Positions 8,030 to 18,234 are shown, numbered from the stretch's first letter. The stretch is 42,323 bases of DNA from Mesotaenium endlicherianum (GCA_009602735.1 WELA01013860.1:146671-188993); one strand, 5' to 3'. The notes: generated by a model from the letters alone, not told the origin. Program-made: numbers and translations.

Positions 8030-9231
8030 AGTCCAGCCGTCATGAGAGCTTCTTTTTCAGCCGGGGAGAGTCTTGCTTTCACTCCTTGCTGGTTTCTTGC
8101 ATCATAAGTGTCATTGGAGGGTCTTCCACTCTTCCGGGCAGCCGCGGGGTCCCTTTTAATAACTCCGATTTCCATGGGTGTGGGTCCAGATTCGGATGTG
8201 GAAGGGGCTGCGTACACCCGCGTCGTCGGTACCCGTGAAGATGAAGGCACGGAGTGCTTGAAATCCAAGGTATCCACCTTTTGGGCCACTTCAATGATCT
8301 TTGAGAAGTCCGTCAAGTCGCGTAACTCCACTTCCTTTGCCACCTTGGGTTTGAGGCCAAAGATGTAGCGGTCAATCTTCTCCTCGAGAGACATGTTGGG
8401 GATCTCAAGAGTGAGGGCGTGAAATCTGGATGTATACTCTTGAACGGACGTCGTTTGCTTGAGATGGTGGAGCTTTCCTCGGGCAATCTTCTCCGCATTG
8501 ATGGGCATGAATTGCTTCTTGAGGGCCTCACGAAAATCTGCCCATCTTGCATATGATGGTGGGGGCTCTTGGCCGAGCATGGGGTGCGCCATAGCTTGAT
8601 ATATAGCCGCTTGATAGTTACGCCACCATGATGTTGCTGCTCCTCTAAGTAAGGTAACGGCAAAGGGAACGTAGTCCTCCTCGGGTACTTCAAGGAATGC
8701 GAGGTACGTCTCCACTTGGTAGAGCCATAAATTCAGGTTGGCACCTTTCCCGGGGTTGAAAGTGTCGGGTTTGCCGGGCTTGATGAGTTTCCTTGCTCTC
8801 GTTGGCTCTTGTGGAGGCGCTTGAGCCGGGGCTGGATTTTGAGCATTGCTCGCAATAGGGGCAACCATGGCAGCCATAGCTTCTCTTGACGCTTGCACGG
8901 TTGCTTCATAGGTGGCCAAGCCCACTTGGTTGTGGACGGTCATTAGGAAGGCTGCCCACTCATTTGCGGGAACTCCTTGTGGTGGGGTCAACTTTGCTAT
9001 AGCGGCTGCCACGGGATTTGACGGTGCTCCTCCTTGTGGTGCTTCTTGTTGTTGGAGATTTCCTTGAGTAGGCTCTCCCATCGACGCTGGAGGAGGGTGT
9101 GCTCCTCCTTGTGGTGCTTCTTGTTGTTGCAGATTTTCTTGAGTGGGCTCTCCCATCGGCGCTGGAGGAGGGTGTCTTGGAGAGGAAGGGCTTCCTTCGA
9201 AAGCTTGCTGTTGGTCTTGAGGATCGGCCAT
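7951..9231 (-). CDS. gag: B2 Gag
   Basis: Codes for 426 residues, identical in protein to B1 Gag; the one nucleotide difference I found in the N-terminal part is synonymous. It contains a Gln/Pro-rich N-terminus with a duplicated 25-residue unit and a retrotransposon-gag capsid-type domain (Trp-Trp-Arg-Asn and Phe-Met-Pro-Ile regions). It ends with a single CCHC zinc knuckle (Cys-x2-Cys-x4-His-x4-Cys). Gag packages element RNA into cytoplasmic particles. The start ATG at 9229-9231 is the first after the primer-binding site. Although its pol is broken, this Gag is intact and could still be made. Confidence 0.9.
   Translation of the reverse strand: MADPQDQQQAFEGSPSSPRHPPPAPMGEPTQENLQQQEAPQGGAHPPPASMGEPTQGNLQQQEAPQGGAPSNPVAAAIAKLTPPQGVPANEWAAFLMTVHNQVGLATYEATVQASREAMAAMVAPIASNAQNPAPAQAPPQEPTRARKLIKPGKPDTFNPGKGANLNLWLYQVETYLAFLEVPEEDYVPFAVTLLRGAATSWWRNYQAAIYQAMAHPMLGQEPPPSYARWADFREALKKQFMPINAEKIARGKLHHLKQTTSVQEYTSRFHALTLEIPNMSLEEKIDRYIFGLKPKVAKEVELRDLTDFSKIIEVAQKVDTLDFKHSVPSSSRVPTTRVYAAPSTSESGPTPMEIGVIKRDPAAARKSGRPSNDTYDARNQQGVKARLSPAEKEALMTAGLCFYCKEKGHRALSCPKKLSKNGQRR
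7966..7972 (-). promoter_or_regulatory. -1 ribosomal frameshift site, B2 gag-pol
   Basis: A_AAA_AAC on the - strand in the gag frame, followed after 10 bases by the same 7-bp GC-rich hairpin as in B1 (about 7937-7955). It moves ribosomes into the truncated pol frame. Confidence 0.75.
9025..9174 (-). repeat. 75-bp tandem duplication within B2 gag
   Basis: Two in-frame 75-bp units (9100-9174 and 9025-9099) differing at a few bases. Each encodes a 25-residue Pro/Gln-rich unit. Matches the same duplication in B1. Confidence 0.8.
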
Positions 9232-9251
9232 CTTCTTGTGCTACCAAAGTG

Positions 9252-9267
9252 CCTAGCTCCGATACCA
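9252..9267 (-). other. Primer-binding site of B2
   Basis: TGGTATCGGAGCTAGG on the - strand, one base after the LTR end. It differs at two positions from the usual plant initiator-tRNA-Met site. Confidence 0.65.
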
Positions 9268-9268
9268 C

Positions 9269-9771
9269 TGTAGTGAAACAGATAGATAAAGTACTTAGTG
9301 AAATATAATACTTTATCTATTCAAGACAAGGATCTTTGAACACAAGTGGTAGCTTCTTGAAAGAGAGATGGCTTCTTGAAAGTTAATATATTTCTGGATT
9401 TTGGCAAGTAGAAGAGTGATCCCGGAATGTCTTTCTATGTTTTAGCTCTTGTTTATGTACTTGCTACATAAGTAATTTCTAGGAAGGTGTATGTTGATGT
9501 GTTGGCACCCAACACATCCCAAAACTTGCCACCTCTTTTTAGAATAATGTACACATGTCCTTTTGACCTAAAAATGGCACATTTGACTTTTGCCACGTGG
9601 AGTTCTTCTAGGTCTTTCCTCTAACTTAGAAATTGCCTTAGAAGGTTCAAAGGACATGAACCAAGTCACTAGAGTACCTATTCACACTTGAATCCATACA
9701 ATACTACTCCAAATATATTTGAAAATATTAAAATATATGCAAACTAATATATAATAACTCAAATCACTACA
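9269..9771 (-). repeat. 5' LTR of B2, 503 bp
   Basis: Ends are TGTAGTGA and TCACTACA, a perfect 8-bp inverted pair with canonical TG...CA termini. By eye about 4% different from the B1 LTR. The TATA box of B1 (TATATAAA) is TACATAAA here (9452-9459). Confidence 0.9.
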
Positions 9772-11105
9772 TCGTTGATCGAAATCACCTCGGTCCCGTC
9801 CGCCCCCCGCTCCCGCCAGCGGCCATGGCTCGCCAGTCGCGACTCCCTGCGCAAACAAAAACGCAAAAAAAATTTGTCAGCCGAATGACGATTTCGAAGA
9901 CATCCGATGCACATTTATAATGCATGGGCCGGCCCGGCGCACTCGAAGTCTTGACCGTTTCGAATCATCTCAAACACGTATGACGAAAAGTGACGTGAGG
10001 TACATGCCTTCCGCCATTAGCTCGCACAATTCGATAGCGACAGGTCGCCGTCCCTCGCACGGAAATTGTGCTTTCGCCCGCACAAGCTCGCCAGGCGTTG
10101 CGCACGGTCGCGCTCTAGCAAATTCGGCCTGTCGCAGGACGTCGCGCTCGATCGCACGCACACCACAAACTACCAGTTGATACTGGAACTTGCACAATAT
10201 TATGACTCGAACACATACCAACAGGACCACGTGAGATGGCAAAACAACCGCGGTCGGGCATGACCGGGGCATATGTCAACGCCCTGAAATAGTAGCGGAA
10301 GTAGTCAGGAGTGTTTCTACCGGTTGGCTGCCACCGACGATAACTTAGCGATCACGATTACCAAAAACGTCGCAAGCAAATGATTGCAATCGATGTAGTC
10401 CTCTTCGAAACAAACCTCGAGTCTCGACCAGGCCCAGGATAAGACAAAATCCTCGGATTCGGGCAACACCCTGGAAGTAAAAATTTGGATATGACCAACA
10501 CCTGACTCAAAATGAAGGATCTTAAGAGGCATCCTCGTGCCGGTCAACAACATCCAAAATTAAATCATTTCACGACAAAACAAACTGAGTATACTCGTAT
10601 GAATTAGGCGGCGGGATCTACAATAGACTTCTTTTAATAAGTGGACTTTCAAGTTGACAGGTGTCAAATTATGTGAAGGTCTTCAATATTTCCGATCATA
10701 AAGACATTTTTTTTGCTCTTGTAGTATAACTTAAATCTCATATCATACATTTTGACTGCAAATTCTACTTCTTGCAACAATTTCTTACATGATTATTACG
10801 AACAATGAGATGGTAAATGAGACATAAACAATAAAAACCAAGTGCATGATGCTGTCATTCATGAACAACAAAAAATAACAGTGAAGAAAGTTGCATAATA
10901 GTTTGCAAAAAAAATAATGTCTATAAAGTCACAGTCACCACATGTGACGAACAAGGCATAGTCTTTGTTGTCAACGACCTCTTGAGCTTCACTTGAATTC
11001 ACTTTTTTTGTAGAAGTCAGAGAAATCTTCATGAGCTTTGCTGCTCAAACTTGTTCTCTTTGATGTCTTGATGAGGTTGCGCTTGCTGAATCCCCGCTCA
11101 CACAT
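9772..11105. other. Spacer between the head-to-head B elements
   Basis: 1.33 kb that belongs to none of the three families. The left part (to about 10300) is GC-balanced with a C-rich start. The right part (10600-11000) is AT-rich with several A-runs. I see no supported gene except the hAT-like remnant at its right end. Being outside the B LTRs, it probably represents older genomic sequence into which B1 and B2 inserted. Confidence 0.5.
10989..11105 (-). pseudogene. hAT-type transposase C-terminal remnant (tentative)
   Basis: On the - strand, 38 codons ending in TGA encode Cys-Glu-Arg-Gly-Phe-Ser-Lys-Arg-Asn-Leu-Ile-Lys-Thr followed by Arg-Thr-x-Leu. This resembles the Glu-Arg-x-Phe-Ser...Ile-Lys-Thr...Arg-x-x-Leu block near the C-terminus of hAT transposases. 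The 5' LTR of B1 begins at 11106, so B1 apparently inserted in or next to the transposase gene and cut it. Only this short motif supports the call. Confidence 0.4.
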
Positions 11106-11607
11106 TGTAGTGATTTGAGTTATTATATATTAGTTTGCATATATTTAATGTTTTCAAATATATTTGGAGTAGTATTGTGTGGAGTCAAGTGTGAATAGGT
11201 ACTCCAGTAACTTGGTTCATGTCCTTTGAACCTTCCAAGGCATTTTCGAAGTTAGAGGAAAGACCTAGAAGAACTCCATGTGGCAAAAGTCAAATGTGCC
11301 ATTTTTAGGTCAAAAGGACATGTGTACATTATTCTAGAAAGAGGTGGCAAGTTTTGGGATGTGTTGGGTGCCAACACATCAACATACACCTTCCTAGAAA
11401 TTACTTATGTAGCAAGTATATAAACAAGAGCTAGAACATAGAAAGACATTCCAGAATCACTCTTGTACTTGCCAAAATCCAGAAATATATTAACTTTCAA
11501 GAAGCCATCTCTCTTTCAAGAAGCTACCACTTGTGTTCAAAGATCCTTGTCTTGAATAGATAAAGTATTCTGTTTTACTAAGTACTTTATCTATCTGTTT
11601 CACTACA
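11106..11607 (+). repeat. 5' LTR of B1, 502 bp
   Basis: TGTAGTGA...TCACTACA termini (8-bp inverted pair), followed by the primer-binding site. The 5-bp flank at 11101-11105 is CACAT; the matching 3' flank is not in the window. Confidence 0.9.
11417..11424 (+). promoter_or_regulatory. TATA box in B1 LTR
   Basis: TATATAAA about 190 bases before the LTR end, the likely promoter of the genomic transcript. The B2 LTR has TACATAAA at the matching place, so B2 may be transcribed less well. Confidence 0.6.
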
Positions 11608-11608
11608 G

Positions 11609-11624
11609 TGGTATCGGAGCTAGG
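11609..11624 (+). other. Primer-binding site of B1
   Basis: TGGTATCGGAGCTAGG, one base after the LTR. The plant initiator-tRNA-Met site is usually TGGTATCAGAGC, so one mismatch lies in the first twelve bases. Confidence 0.7.
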
Positions 11625-11644
11625 CACTTTGGTAGCACAAGAAG

Positions 11645-12925
11645 ATGGCCGATCCTCAAGACCAACAGCAAGCTTTCGAAGGAAGCCCTTCCTCTCCAAG
11701 ACACCCTCCTCCAGCGCCGATGGGAGAGCCCACTCAAGAAAATCTGCAACAACAAGAAGCACCACAAGGAGGAGCACACCCTCCTCCAGCGTCGATGGGA
11801 GAGCCTACTCAAGGAAATCTGCAACAACAAGAAGCACCACAAGGAGGAGCACCGTCAAATCCCGTGGCAGCCGCTATAGCAAAGTTGACCCCACCACAAG
11901 GAGTTCCCGCAAATGAGTGGGCAGCCTTCCTAATGACCGTCCACAACCAAGTGGGCTTGGCCACCTATGAAGCAACCGTGCAAGCGTCAAGAGAAGCTAT
12001 GGCTGCCATGGTTGCCCCTATTGCGAGCAATGCTCAAAATCCAGCCCCGGCTCAAGCGCCTCCACAAGAGCCAACGAGAGCAAGGAAACTCATCAAGCCC
12101 GGCAAACCCGACACTTTCAACCCCGGGAAAGGTGCCAACCTGAATTTATGGCTCTACCAAGTGGAGACGTACCTCGCATTCCTTGAAGTACCCGAGGAGG
12201 ACTACGTTCCCTTTGCCGTTACCTTACTTAGAGGAGCAGCAACATCATGGTGGCGTAACTATCAAGCGGCTATATATCAAGCTATGGCGCACCCCATGCT
12301 CGGCCAAGAGCCCCCACCATCATATGCAAGATGGGCAGATTTTCGTGAGGCCCTCAAGAAGCAATTCATGCCCATCAATGCGGAGAAGATTGCCCGAGGA
12401 AAGCTCCACCATCTCAAGCAAACGACGTCCGTTCAAGAGTATACATCCAGATTTCACGCCCTCACTCTTGAGATCCCCAACATGTCTCTCGAGGAGAAGA
12501 TTGACCGCTACATCTTTGGCCTCAAACCCAAGGTGGCAAAGGAAGTGGAGTTACGCGACTTGACGGACTTCTCAAAGATCATTGAAGTGGCCCAAAAGGT
12601 GGATACCTTGGATTTCAAGCACTCCGTGCCTTCATCTTCACGGGTACCGACGACGCGGGTGTACGCAGCCCCTTCCACATCCGAATCTGGACCCACACCC
12701 ATGGAAATCGGAGTTATTAAAAGGGACCCCGCGGCTGCCCGGAAGAGTGGAAGACCCTCCAATGACACTTATGATGCAAGAAACCAGCAAGGAGTGAAAG
12801 CAAGACTCTCCCCGGCTGAAAAAGAAGCTCTCATGACGGCTGGACTATGCTTTTATTGCAAGGAAAAGGGCCATCGTGCACTTTCATGCCCCAAAAAGTT
12901 GTCAAAAAACGGACAGCGCCGGTAG
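11645..12925 (+). CDS. gag: B1 Gag
   Basis: 426 residues. The N-terminal 70 residues are Pro/Gln-rich with two copies of a 25-residue unit. Residues about 90-330 form the capsid-type retrotransposon-gag domain, with typical Trp-Trp-Arg-Asn and Thr-Ser-Val-Gln-Glu-Tyr segments. A CCHC zinc knuckle (Cys-Phe-Tyr-Cys...His...Cys) sits at residues 402-415. Gag forms the particle that carries the RNA and reverse transcriptase. The start is the first ATG, 37 bases after the LTR. The last codons overlap pol, and the stop TAG (12923-12925) lies inside the frameshift hairpin. Confidence 0.95.
   Translation: MADPQDQQQAFEGSPSSPRHPPPAPMGEPTQENLQQQEAPQGGAHPPPASMGEPTQGNLQQQEAPQGGAPSNPVAAAIAKLTPPQGVPANEWAAFLMTVHNQVGLATYEATVQASREAMAAMVAPIASNAQNPAPAQAPPQEPTRARKLIKPGKPDTFNPGKGANLNLWLYQVETYLAFLEVPEEDYVPFAVTLLRGAATSWWRNYQAAIYQAMAHPMLGQEPPPSYARWADFREALKKQFMPINAEKIARGKLHHLKQTTSVQEYTSRFHALTLEIPNMSLEEKIDRYIFGLKPKVAKEVELRDLTDFSKIIEVAQKVDTLDFKHSVPSSSRVPTTRVYAAPSTSESGPTPMEIGVIKRDPAAARKSGRPSNDTYDARNQQGVKARLSPAEKEALMTAGLCFYCKEKGHRALSCPKKLSKNGQRR
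11702..11851 (+). repeat. 75-bp tandem duplication within B1 gag
   Basis: Units 11702-11776 and 11777-11851 are near-identical and in frame, encoding a His-Pro-Pro-Pro...Gln-Gly-Gly-Ala unit twice. Shared with B2. Confidence 0.85.
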
Positions 12926-15900
12926 GCCAGGAGCCTACCACCCCAAGACCCACTTCACGAGAAGGCAACACGCCAAGTGAGGTGGAGACCCCCGTTGAAG
13001 ACGACGTTCCAGCCCCAATGAGTTTGAGAGGTTACCTTGGAGGAGAGAAGGTCCACATCTTGGTGGATAGCGGAGCTCAAGGCAACTTCATTGCTGCAGA
13101 TTTTGCCACCAAGCACGGTATTACTATGCGAACTCTTGACCACGACGAGGAGATTATGATGCCCGATGGATTCTCCTATACTACCCCTTCCAAGAAGACG
13201 TACCCCTTGGCACTCTCTATCAAGTCCTTCAAGGATAGAGTAGTGTTCTCCCCCATGCAATTGGGCAAGTACGACGTCATCCTAGGGACGCCTTGGTTGA
13301 CCAAGCACAACCCCCAAGTTGATTGGAGGACCGGTACTATCAAGATCAAGAATGACATCACTTCAAGAATCTGTATTTTGCGCGCAATCCAGAATATCCA
13401 GACCCAAGACATCCAGAAGCCGGCACACGAGATACTATTGTCCGCCCTCCAACTCAAGAGACTTGTGAGGAAGGGACACGAGCTTCTTTTGGCCTTGATC
13501 ACGCCAAAAGACATCAAGAAAGACATCGAGAGTCAAGAAGGCAGCCCCGTTCCCAAGGAGATACAAGAAGTCTTAGAGGACTACAAAGAAGTGTTCTCCC
13601 CGGAATTGCCCAAGGGCCTACCCCCCAAAAGATTCGTAGACCACAAGATAGAGTTGGAGCCCGGAAGCAAGCCCATCTCTCGGCCTACGTTCAAAATGTC
13701 ATACACGGAGCTAGACGAAGTCAAGAAGCAAATCAAGGAGCTACTGGAGCATGGCTTCATTCGACCTAGCAAGTCGCCATTTGGAGCCCCGGTGCTATTT
13801 GTCAAGAAGAAAGATGGTACCTTGAGGATGTGTGTGGACTATCGCGCCCTCAACAAGATCACCATCAAGAATCGATACCCGCTGCCGCGCATGGATGAGC
13901 TCATGGACCGGCTGGTTGGAGCCAAGTACTTCACGAAGATTGACTTACGGAGCGGCTACCACCAGATTCGCATCGCAGAACCGGACATAGAGAAGACGGC
14001 ATTCAGGACAAGATATGGACATTTTGAGTTCATGGTCCTGCCATTTGGACTCACCAACGCGCCAGCAACTTTCATGACTATGATGAACACCATATTTCAG
14101 CCCATGTTGGACAGATTTGTGGTGGTATTCATCGATGACATCCTTATCTACAGCAAGACCCTTGAAGAGCATGCGAGACACTTGAAAGAAGTCCTTGAAG
14201 TATTGAAGCAAAACAAGCTATTTGCGAAGGAGTCAAAGTGCGAGTTTGCCAAACAAGAAGTGGAGTTCCTAGGTCTCCACGTGACTGCTGATGGCATCAA
14301 GATGGACCCCAAGAAGACCACGGTGGTGGAGGAATGGCCAACCCCCACGACCAAGAAAGAACTCCAGTCATTCTTGGGATTTGCCAATTGGTACAGAAAA
14401 TTCATCCAAGGCTTCTCGCACATAGCAGCCCCCCTGACAGATCTACTCAAGAAGGACAGGCTATATACATGGACCGAGAAAGAGGAAGAGGCATTTCAAG
14501 AGTTAAAGCGAAGATTGACCACATCCCCGGTGCTCACACTCCCAAGTCCAAACCCAGATTGGCCCTTCCACGTCATCACCGATGCATCTTCCTATGCAAT
14601 AGGAGCAATCCTGCTTCAAGACCAAGGCAAGGGACTGCAGCCCATCGCCTACGAGTCAAGGAAGCTAAATCCAGCCGAGCAAAATTATACAACCACGGAG
14701 CGAGAGGCATTGGCGATTGTACATGCCTTGAAGGTTTGGCGCTGCTACGTTGAAGGACGCAAAGTACTGGTCACCACGGACCACGAGGCGTTAAAGCACC
14801 TCCAAACGCAGCCGTATCTCTCAAGGAGACAAGCAAGATGGAGCGGATACTTGCAACAATACAACATCACGATTCAGTACCAGCCCGGCAAGACAAACCC
14901 GGCTGACCCCCTCTCAAGACTGCAATTAAATGCAGTGATGGTATCCCTGAAGACAGATCTGGAAGCTCGATTTTCAGCCGCCTATGAAAGAGACCCTTAC
15001 TACAAGAACGGAGAAGCAGCCTTGGACCCATGCAAGAAGCAAGAAGGCAATTATTGGGTGAGGCAAGATACGGGCCAGAGATGTGTTCCTAATGACTTAG
15101 ACCTCCGGCTCTTGCTTCTACGAGAAGCACACGACAACCCTCTTGGAGGACACTTTGGAATCCTAAGGACCACGGGCGTTCTAGCTAGGACTTATTGTTG
15201 GCCAGGCATGTCTAAGCAAGTCAAGGAGTACTGCAGGAGCTGTGACACATGCCAAAGAATCAAGCCATCATCGCAAAAGGCGGGAGGACTCCTCCAACCA
15301 CTACCAATCCCCGAAAGACAATGGACGGACATCTCAATGGACCTTATCGTGGACTTGCCCGTGACACCTCGAGGCCATAATGCAATACTCACGGCGGTGG
15401 ACAGACTTACCAAGATGGCTCATTTTATTCCCACGACGACTAAGGCTACAGCACCACAACTTGCAAGACTCATCTTTGACAACATCTTCCGACTCCATGG
15501 ACTACCATCAAGAATTGTGTCAGATAGAGATCCAAGATTCACAAGCCATTTCTGGAAAAATCTCTTCAAGAACTTGGGTACATCGCTGGATATGTCTACT
15601 GCCTACCACCCACAATCAGATGGGCAAACCGAGCGTATGAATCGTACCCTAAAGACCTCTCTAAAGGCCTACGTGTCTACCCTCGAGCAAGACTGGGACA
15701 TGTACTTGACCCCCCTCGAGTTTGCCTACAACAACACTACGCAGGCCTCTACCCAAGAGTCCCCATTCTTCCTCAACTATGGCTTCCATCCGACCACGCC
15801 ACTGAGCTTCACGGCTGGCCATGATGAAGTACCTGCAGCCACAGATTTTATGGAGACATTAGAAGCAGCCCTTACAGCAGCGAAGAAAGCTCTACAACAC

Positions 15901-16518
15901 GCGCAAGATGCTCAAGCAAGAGTGGCGAACAGATCCAGAAGAGAAATTACGTACAGAGTGGGTGACAACGTGTTACTATCATCCAAGAACATTTCCCTGA
16001 ACAACAGGCCTGCCGGCAGCAAGTTCTCTCCCAAGTATTTGGGACCCTTCAAGATTATCCAGCAAGTCAACCCCGTTGCTTTCAAGCTAGAACTTCCCCA
16101 GACTATGCACATCGACCCCGTATTCCACGCTTCCCTCTTCAAGCCATATGTGCAACCCGACAACAAGTTCCCAGGACGTGTGACAACCCCACCAGCCCCA
16201 ACAATAGTGGATGATCATTTGGAGTACGAAGTGGAAGACATAGTGGCTATGAGAAATTTCAGGAGACAGCAGCAATACTTGATCAAGTGGAAAGGATATC
16301 CAGATTCGGAGAATAGTTGGGTGGCGGCGCACTACCTTGACAAAGTTCAGAGAAAGTTGAAGCGCTTCCATGCCGCCAACCCCCATCTTGGACCAGCCCC
16401 AAGTCTCTCTACTAAAGGCCCGAAGACTTCAGGGAGGCAGCCTGCCACCATCAAGAAGCAGCAGAAGACCCCTTGGAGGCAGCCTGCAAGAACAAGAAAG
16501 ACGAAAAATGGACATTAG
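12847..16518 (+). CDS. pol: B1 Pol: protease, RT, RNase H, integrase, chromodomain
   Basis: 1223 open codons in the -1 frame relative to gag; the functional product most likely begins by frameshift at about 12910 and not at the ATG. Protease Asp-Ser-Gly starts at residue 74. RT catalytic Phe-Ile-Asp-Asp has its Asp pair at 430-431, and RNase H Thr-Asp-Ala-Ser lies near 578. The integrase HHCC domain is at about 760-800. The D,D35E catalytic residues are Asp832, Asp893 and Glu929. A C-terminal chromodomain with Tyr-Leu-Ile-Lys-Trp-Lys-Gly-Tyr starts near 1126. Chromodomains define the chromovirus branch of Ty3/Gypsy and bind modified histone tails. All key residues are present and there is no internal stop. 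Confidence 0.95.
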   Translation: MLLLQGKGPSCTFMPQKVVKKRTAPVGQEPTTPRPTSREGNTPSEVETPVEDDVPAPMSLRGYLGGEKVHILVDSGAQGNFIAADFATKHGITMRTLDHDEEIMMPDGFSYTTPSKKTYPLALSIKSFKDRVVFSPMQLGKYDVILGTPWLTKHNPQVDWRTGTIKIKNDITSRICILRAIQNIQTQDIQKPAHEILLSALQLKRLVRKGHELLLALITPKDIKKDIESQEGSPVPKEIQEVLEDYKEVFSPELPKGLPPKRFVDHKIELEPGSKPISRPTFKMSYTELDEVKKQIKELLEHGFIRPSKSPFGAPVLFVKKKDGTLRMCVDYRALNKITIKNRYPLPRMDELMDRLVGAKYFTKIDLRSGYHQIRIAEPDIEKTAFRTRYGHFEFMVLPFGLTNAPATFMTMMNTIFQPMLDRFVVVFIDDILIYSKTLEEHARHLKEVLEVLKQNKLFAKESKCEFAKQEVEFLGLHVTADGIKMDPKKTTVVEEWPTPTTKKELQSFLGFANWYRKFIQGFSHIAAPLTDLLKKDRLYTWTEKEEEAFQELKRRLTTSPVLTLPSPNPDWPFHVITDASSYAIGAILLQDQGKGLQPIAYESRKLNPAEQNYTTTEREALAIVHALKVWRCYVEGRKVLVTTDHEALKHLQTQPYLSRRQARWSGYLQQYNITIQYQPGKTNPADPLSRLQLNAVMVSLKTDLEARFSAAYERDPYYKNGEAALDPCKKQEGNYWVRQDTGQRCVPNDLDLRLLLLREAHDNPLGGHFGILRTTGVLARTYCWPGMSKQVKEYCRSCDTCQRIKPSSQKAGGLLQPLPIPERQWTDISMDLIVDLPVTPRGHNAILTAVDRLTKMAHFIPTTTKATAPQLARLIFDNIFRLHGLPSRIVSDRDPRFTSHFWKNLFKNLGTSLDMSTAYHPQSDGQTERMNRTLKTSLKAYVSTLEQDWDMYLTPLEFAYNNTTQASTQESPFFLNYGFHPTTPLSFTAGHDEVPAATDFMETLEAALTAAKKALQHAQDAQARVANRSRREITYRVGDNVLLSSKNISLNNRPAGSKFSPKYLGPFKIIQQVNPVAFKLELPQTMHIDPVFHASLFKPYVQPDNKFPGRVTTPPAPTIVDDHLEYEVEDIVAMRNFRRQQQYLIKWKGYPDSENSWVAAHYLDKVQRKLKRFHAANPHLGPAPSLSTKGPKTSGRQPATIKKQQKTPWRQPARTRKTKNGH
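12904..12939 (+). promoter_or_regulatory. -1 frameshift signal: slippery heptamer and hairpin, B1 gag-pol
   Basis: The heptamer A_AAA_AAC (12904-12910) is in register with the gag frame. After a 10-base spacer there is a perfect 7-bp stem GGTAGGC/GCCTACC with a 5-base loop (12921-12939). A -1 slip lands exactly in the pol frame. This is the textbook layout of a -1 programmed frameshift. Confidence 0.8.
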
Positions 16519-17077
16519 ACACTCTTCTCTTCTCGCAGTTTCTGGACAGAAAACTAAAACTGCTACTGGTGATAGATCTCTGCATAATAAATTCTGAAAA
16601 TGTTTCTGGCTGTAGTCCATGAGTAGCGGGTCATTTAGAGTCCAAGTTTGCTCAATTTGGAGCACTGGGGAGAGAGATATGATGCTCTAAGTAGAAGGGG
16701 GTCAGGCTGCTGGCATTGTTAGGACAGAATACGCCTTCTGACATTGTGCCCTCCCCTGAACTTGGAATGCTCTGAAACTCAAGACTCTGGTAGAACATCT
16801 CACAACGCCCAGTTTGAGACTTAGTTTGCGGAATTTGGAGAAGTATAGAAGGACTCATGATTTTCAGAAGTTTCTGCACAGATTTGGAGGAGTGCCTACT
16901 CTCTCAGCTCTCAACGACACTCCAGAAATTAGAATGCTCTCAAATTTGGTGACTCGGTAGAGTTCTCCAACGCGGTCCGTCTGGCACTCAAATTTTCAGA
17001 TTTGGAGCAGTTCTCTGGCCGCTATGAATTTGTGAATTCGTGGCAAATTCTGGGCCAACTTGTACAAGTTTCTTTAC
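16519..17077 (+). other. 3' non-coding region of B1, cut by A2
   Basis: 559 bases without a supported gene. The motif ATTTGGAG and close variants recur about five times (near 16653, 16830, 16883, 16945, 17000), suggesting degenerate repeats. A perfect 14-bp palindrome AACTTGTACAAGTT is at 17057-17070, just before the A2 junction. Confidence 0.5.
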
Positions 17078-17213
17078 GTCGTGCGTTAAGAGATCGGGTG
17101 CGCCGTGTCAGCATAAGCAACACACAATAGACAAGCAGGCTTTGCTGCAATGAAGTCTATAATACAAATGGCTTTATAGCCAAAAAGGGAGTTAAGCGTC
17201 AAATGTTTTAATT
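17078..17213 (-). repeat. 3' terminal repeat (LTR) of A2, 136 bp
   Basis: Same length and ends as the two copies on the left side of the window (AATTAAAACATTT...TAACGCACGAC on the - strand), more diverged from them than they are from each other. Its outer end abuts the B1 3' region. Confidence 0.8.
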
Positions 17214-17228
17214 CCCCCCCCCAGCTCT
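17214..17228 (-). other. Polypurine tract of A2
   Basis: On the - strand GAGAGCT plus nine G directly before the terminal repeat; matches A1. Confidence 0.65.
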
Positions 17229-17416
17229 CAGCCTCTAGCTGATGGGCTGTGTACGCTGCCTAAGGCTAGCGCAGTGCAGTCTCCGCAAAACCAGTCTCCA
17301 GCTGGCACGCGGGCCAGCGGCGGGTCGAGGCAGCCGATGTGGAAGCCGAGGTTGCAGGTGTCGCAAAGCAGAAACTTGGCCTCCTGGCCAGTGCTGTGAC
17401 AGATCTGGCATCCCAC
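17228..17416 (-). pseudogene. A2 PHD finger fragment
   Basis: Complete C4HC3 PHD finger (Cys-Gln-Ile-Cys, Cys-Asp-Thr-Cys, His-Ile-Gly-Cys, Trp-Phe-Cys-Gly-Asp-Cys) at the C-terminus of the A polyprotein. One base is missing just before it relative to A1, so it is out of frame with the integrase upstream. All eight zinc ligands are kept. Differences from A1 inside the finger are few. Confidence 0.8.
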
Positions 17417-18231
17417 TCCTTGGGCGGCCGCGCGTCGCGGGGACGGACCTGCAAGTCAAGGTTAGGAAGGTGGCACGGCCCACAGTTCTTCGTGTGGTCC
17501 TTGTGAAGACGGCCATCTGCGCCTTCCAGATCCAGGACGCCTGACGCCAAGGCACGCTTGACGCGCAAGATGACCGGCGAGCTGCTGGTGTCGAGGGTGT
17601 TCTTCGTCTGGCGTCGCAGGTACACGAAGTCACCTGCGGAAAACTGCAACACCCGCGGATGATAGGCTCCTCCACGAGTCATGGCGTACCTCAGTGTGTC
17701 GCGATGCTGTGCGATGCTGAGGTTATCCATGGCCATGGGCATCAGGCGCCGAAAGAGCTGAGCACGCTGCCCAATAAGAGCACTCCATGTCTCGGGACCT
17801 TCCAAGTCCAAGACGTTCTCGGCCACAGTCCTGGCTGCTGCTGGCAGGATGGGCTGTCGGTCGTAAAGAAGGAAGTAGGGAGAGTGCGAGGCCAGGGAGG
17901 CCTGCTTACTGAACTTGTATCTCATCGCCAGCCAAGGGAGGGCGTCGTCCCAGTAGGTACGGTTGTGGGCAAGGCAGTACTTCCGCAAACCTAGCTTGAC
18001 GGTCTGCACCATGCGCTCGGCGAGGCCGTCAGCCTGAGGATGATCGCGGGAGGTGGTGCGGTGGTCGATCATAGAGCGCTCCAGCAGCTTCTGAAAGCTG
18101 CCCTGGAACTCCTTGCCCTGGTCGGTCAGCACCTCAGCGCAGCCGCCAAAACGGCTAAGGACCTGATCGAGGAAGGCCTGAGCGATCCCCTCACTGGCCT
18201 TGCTGGGCAAGGGCACGAGCTCGATCCACTT
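17417..18231 (-). pseudogene. A2 integrase core and C-terminal domain
   Basis: Open from the stop at 18232-18234 down to the PHD finger. Contains the second catalytic Asp (Leu-Thr-Asp-Gln-Gly-Lys-Glu-Phe) and the catalytic Glu (Leu-Ala-Glu-Arg-Met) with 34 residues between, then the integrase C-terminal region. The Trp codon that is a stop in A1 is intact here. It is separated from the upstream domains by a TGA at 18232-18234, where A1 has TCC. Confidence 0.85.
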
Positions 18232-18234
18232 TCA

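Larger units (their letters stand above)
7295..9771 (-). mobile_element. Family B Ty3/Gypsy chromovirus, copy B2 (truncated after protease)
   Basis: On the - strand: 5' LTR (9269-9771), primer-binding site, gag, -1 frameshift site and the beginning of pol. The element stops abruptly at 7294/7295 against a family-A terminal repeat, in the linker between protease and RT. Everything from RT to the 3' LTR is missing from the window. Internal sequence from about 7455 to 9260 is almost identical to B1, whereas the LTR and the last 150 bases before the break differ by several per cent. Confidence 0.9.
11106..17077 (+). mobile_element. Family B Ty3/Gypsy chromovirus, copy B1 (coding-complete; 3' LTR not in window)
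   Basis: 5' LTR, primer-binding site, intact gag, -1 frameshift signal, intact pol with chromodomain, and a 559-base 3' region. The element is then interrupted at 17077/17078 by the terminal repeat of A2. Its 3' LTR should lie beyond the far end of A2, outside the window. Both reading frames are uninterrupted, so the copy was recently active or its proteins could still act in trans. Confidence 0.9.

Noticed and set aside
9920..10263. Small open frames in the central spacer.
   Set aside because: They are short, overlap on both strands and encode low-complexity Arg/Ser-rich peptides without recognisable domains.
7295..13580. B2 and B1 as halves of a single inverted-duplication event.
   Set aside because: The sequences outside the two 5' LTRs are unrelated (TCGTT versus CACAT flanks) and the LTRs differ by several per cent, so two insertions are more likely.
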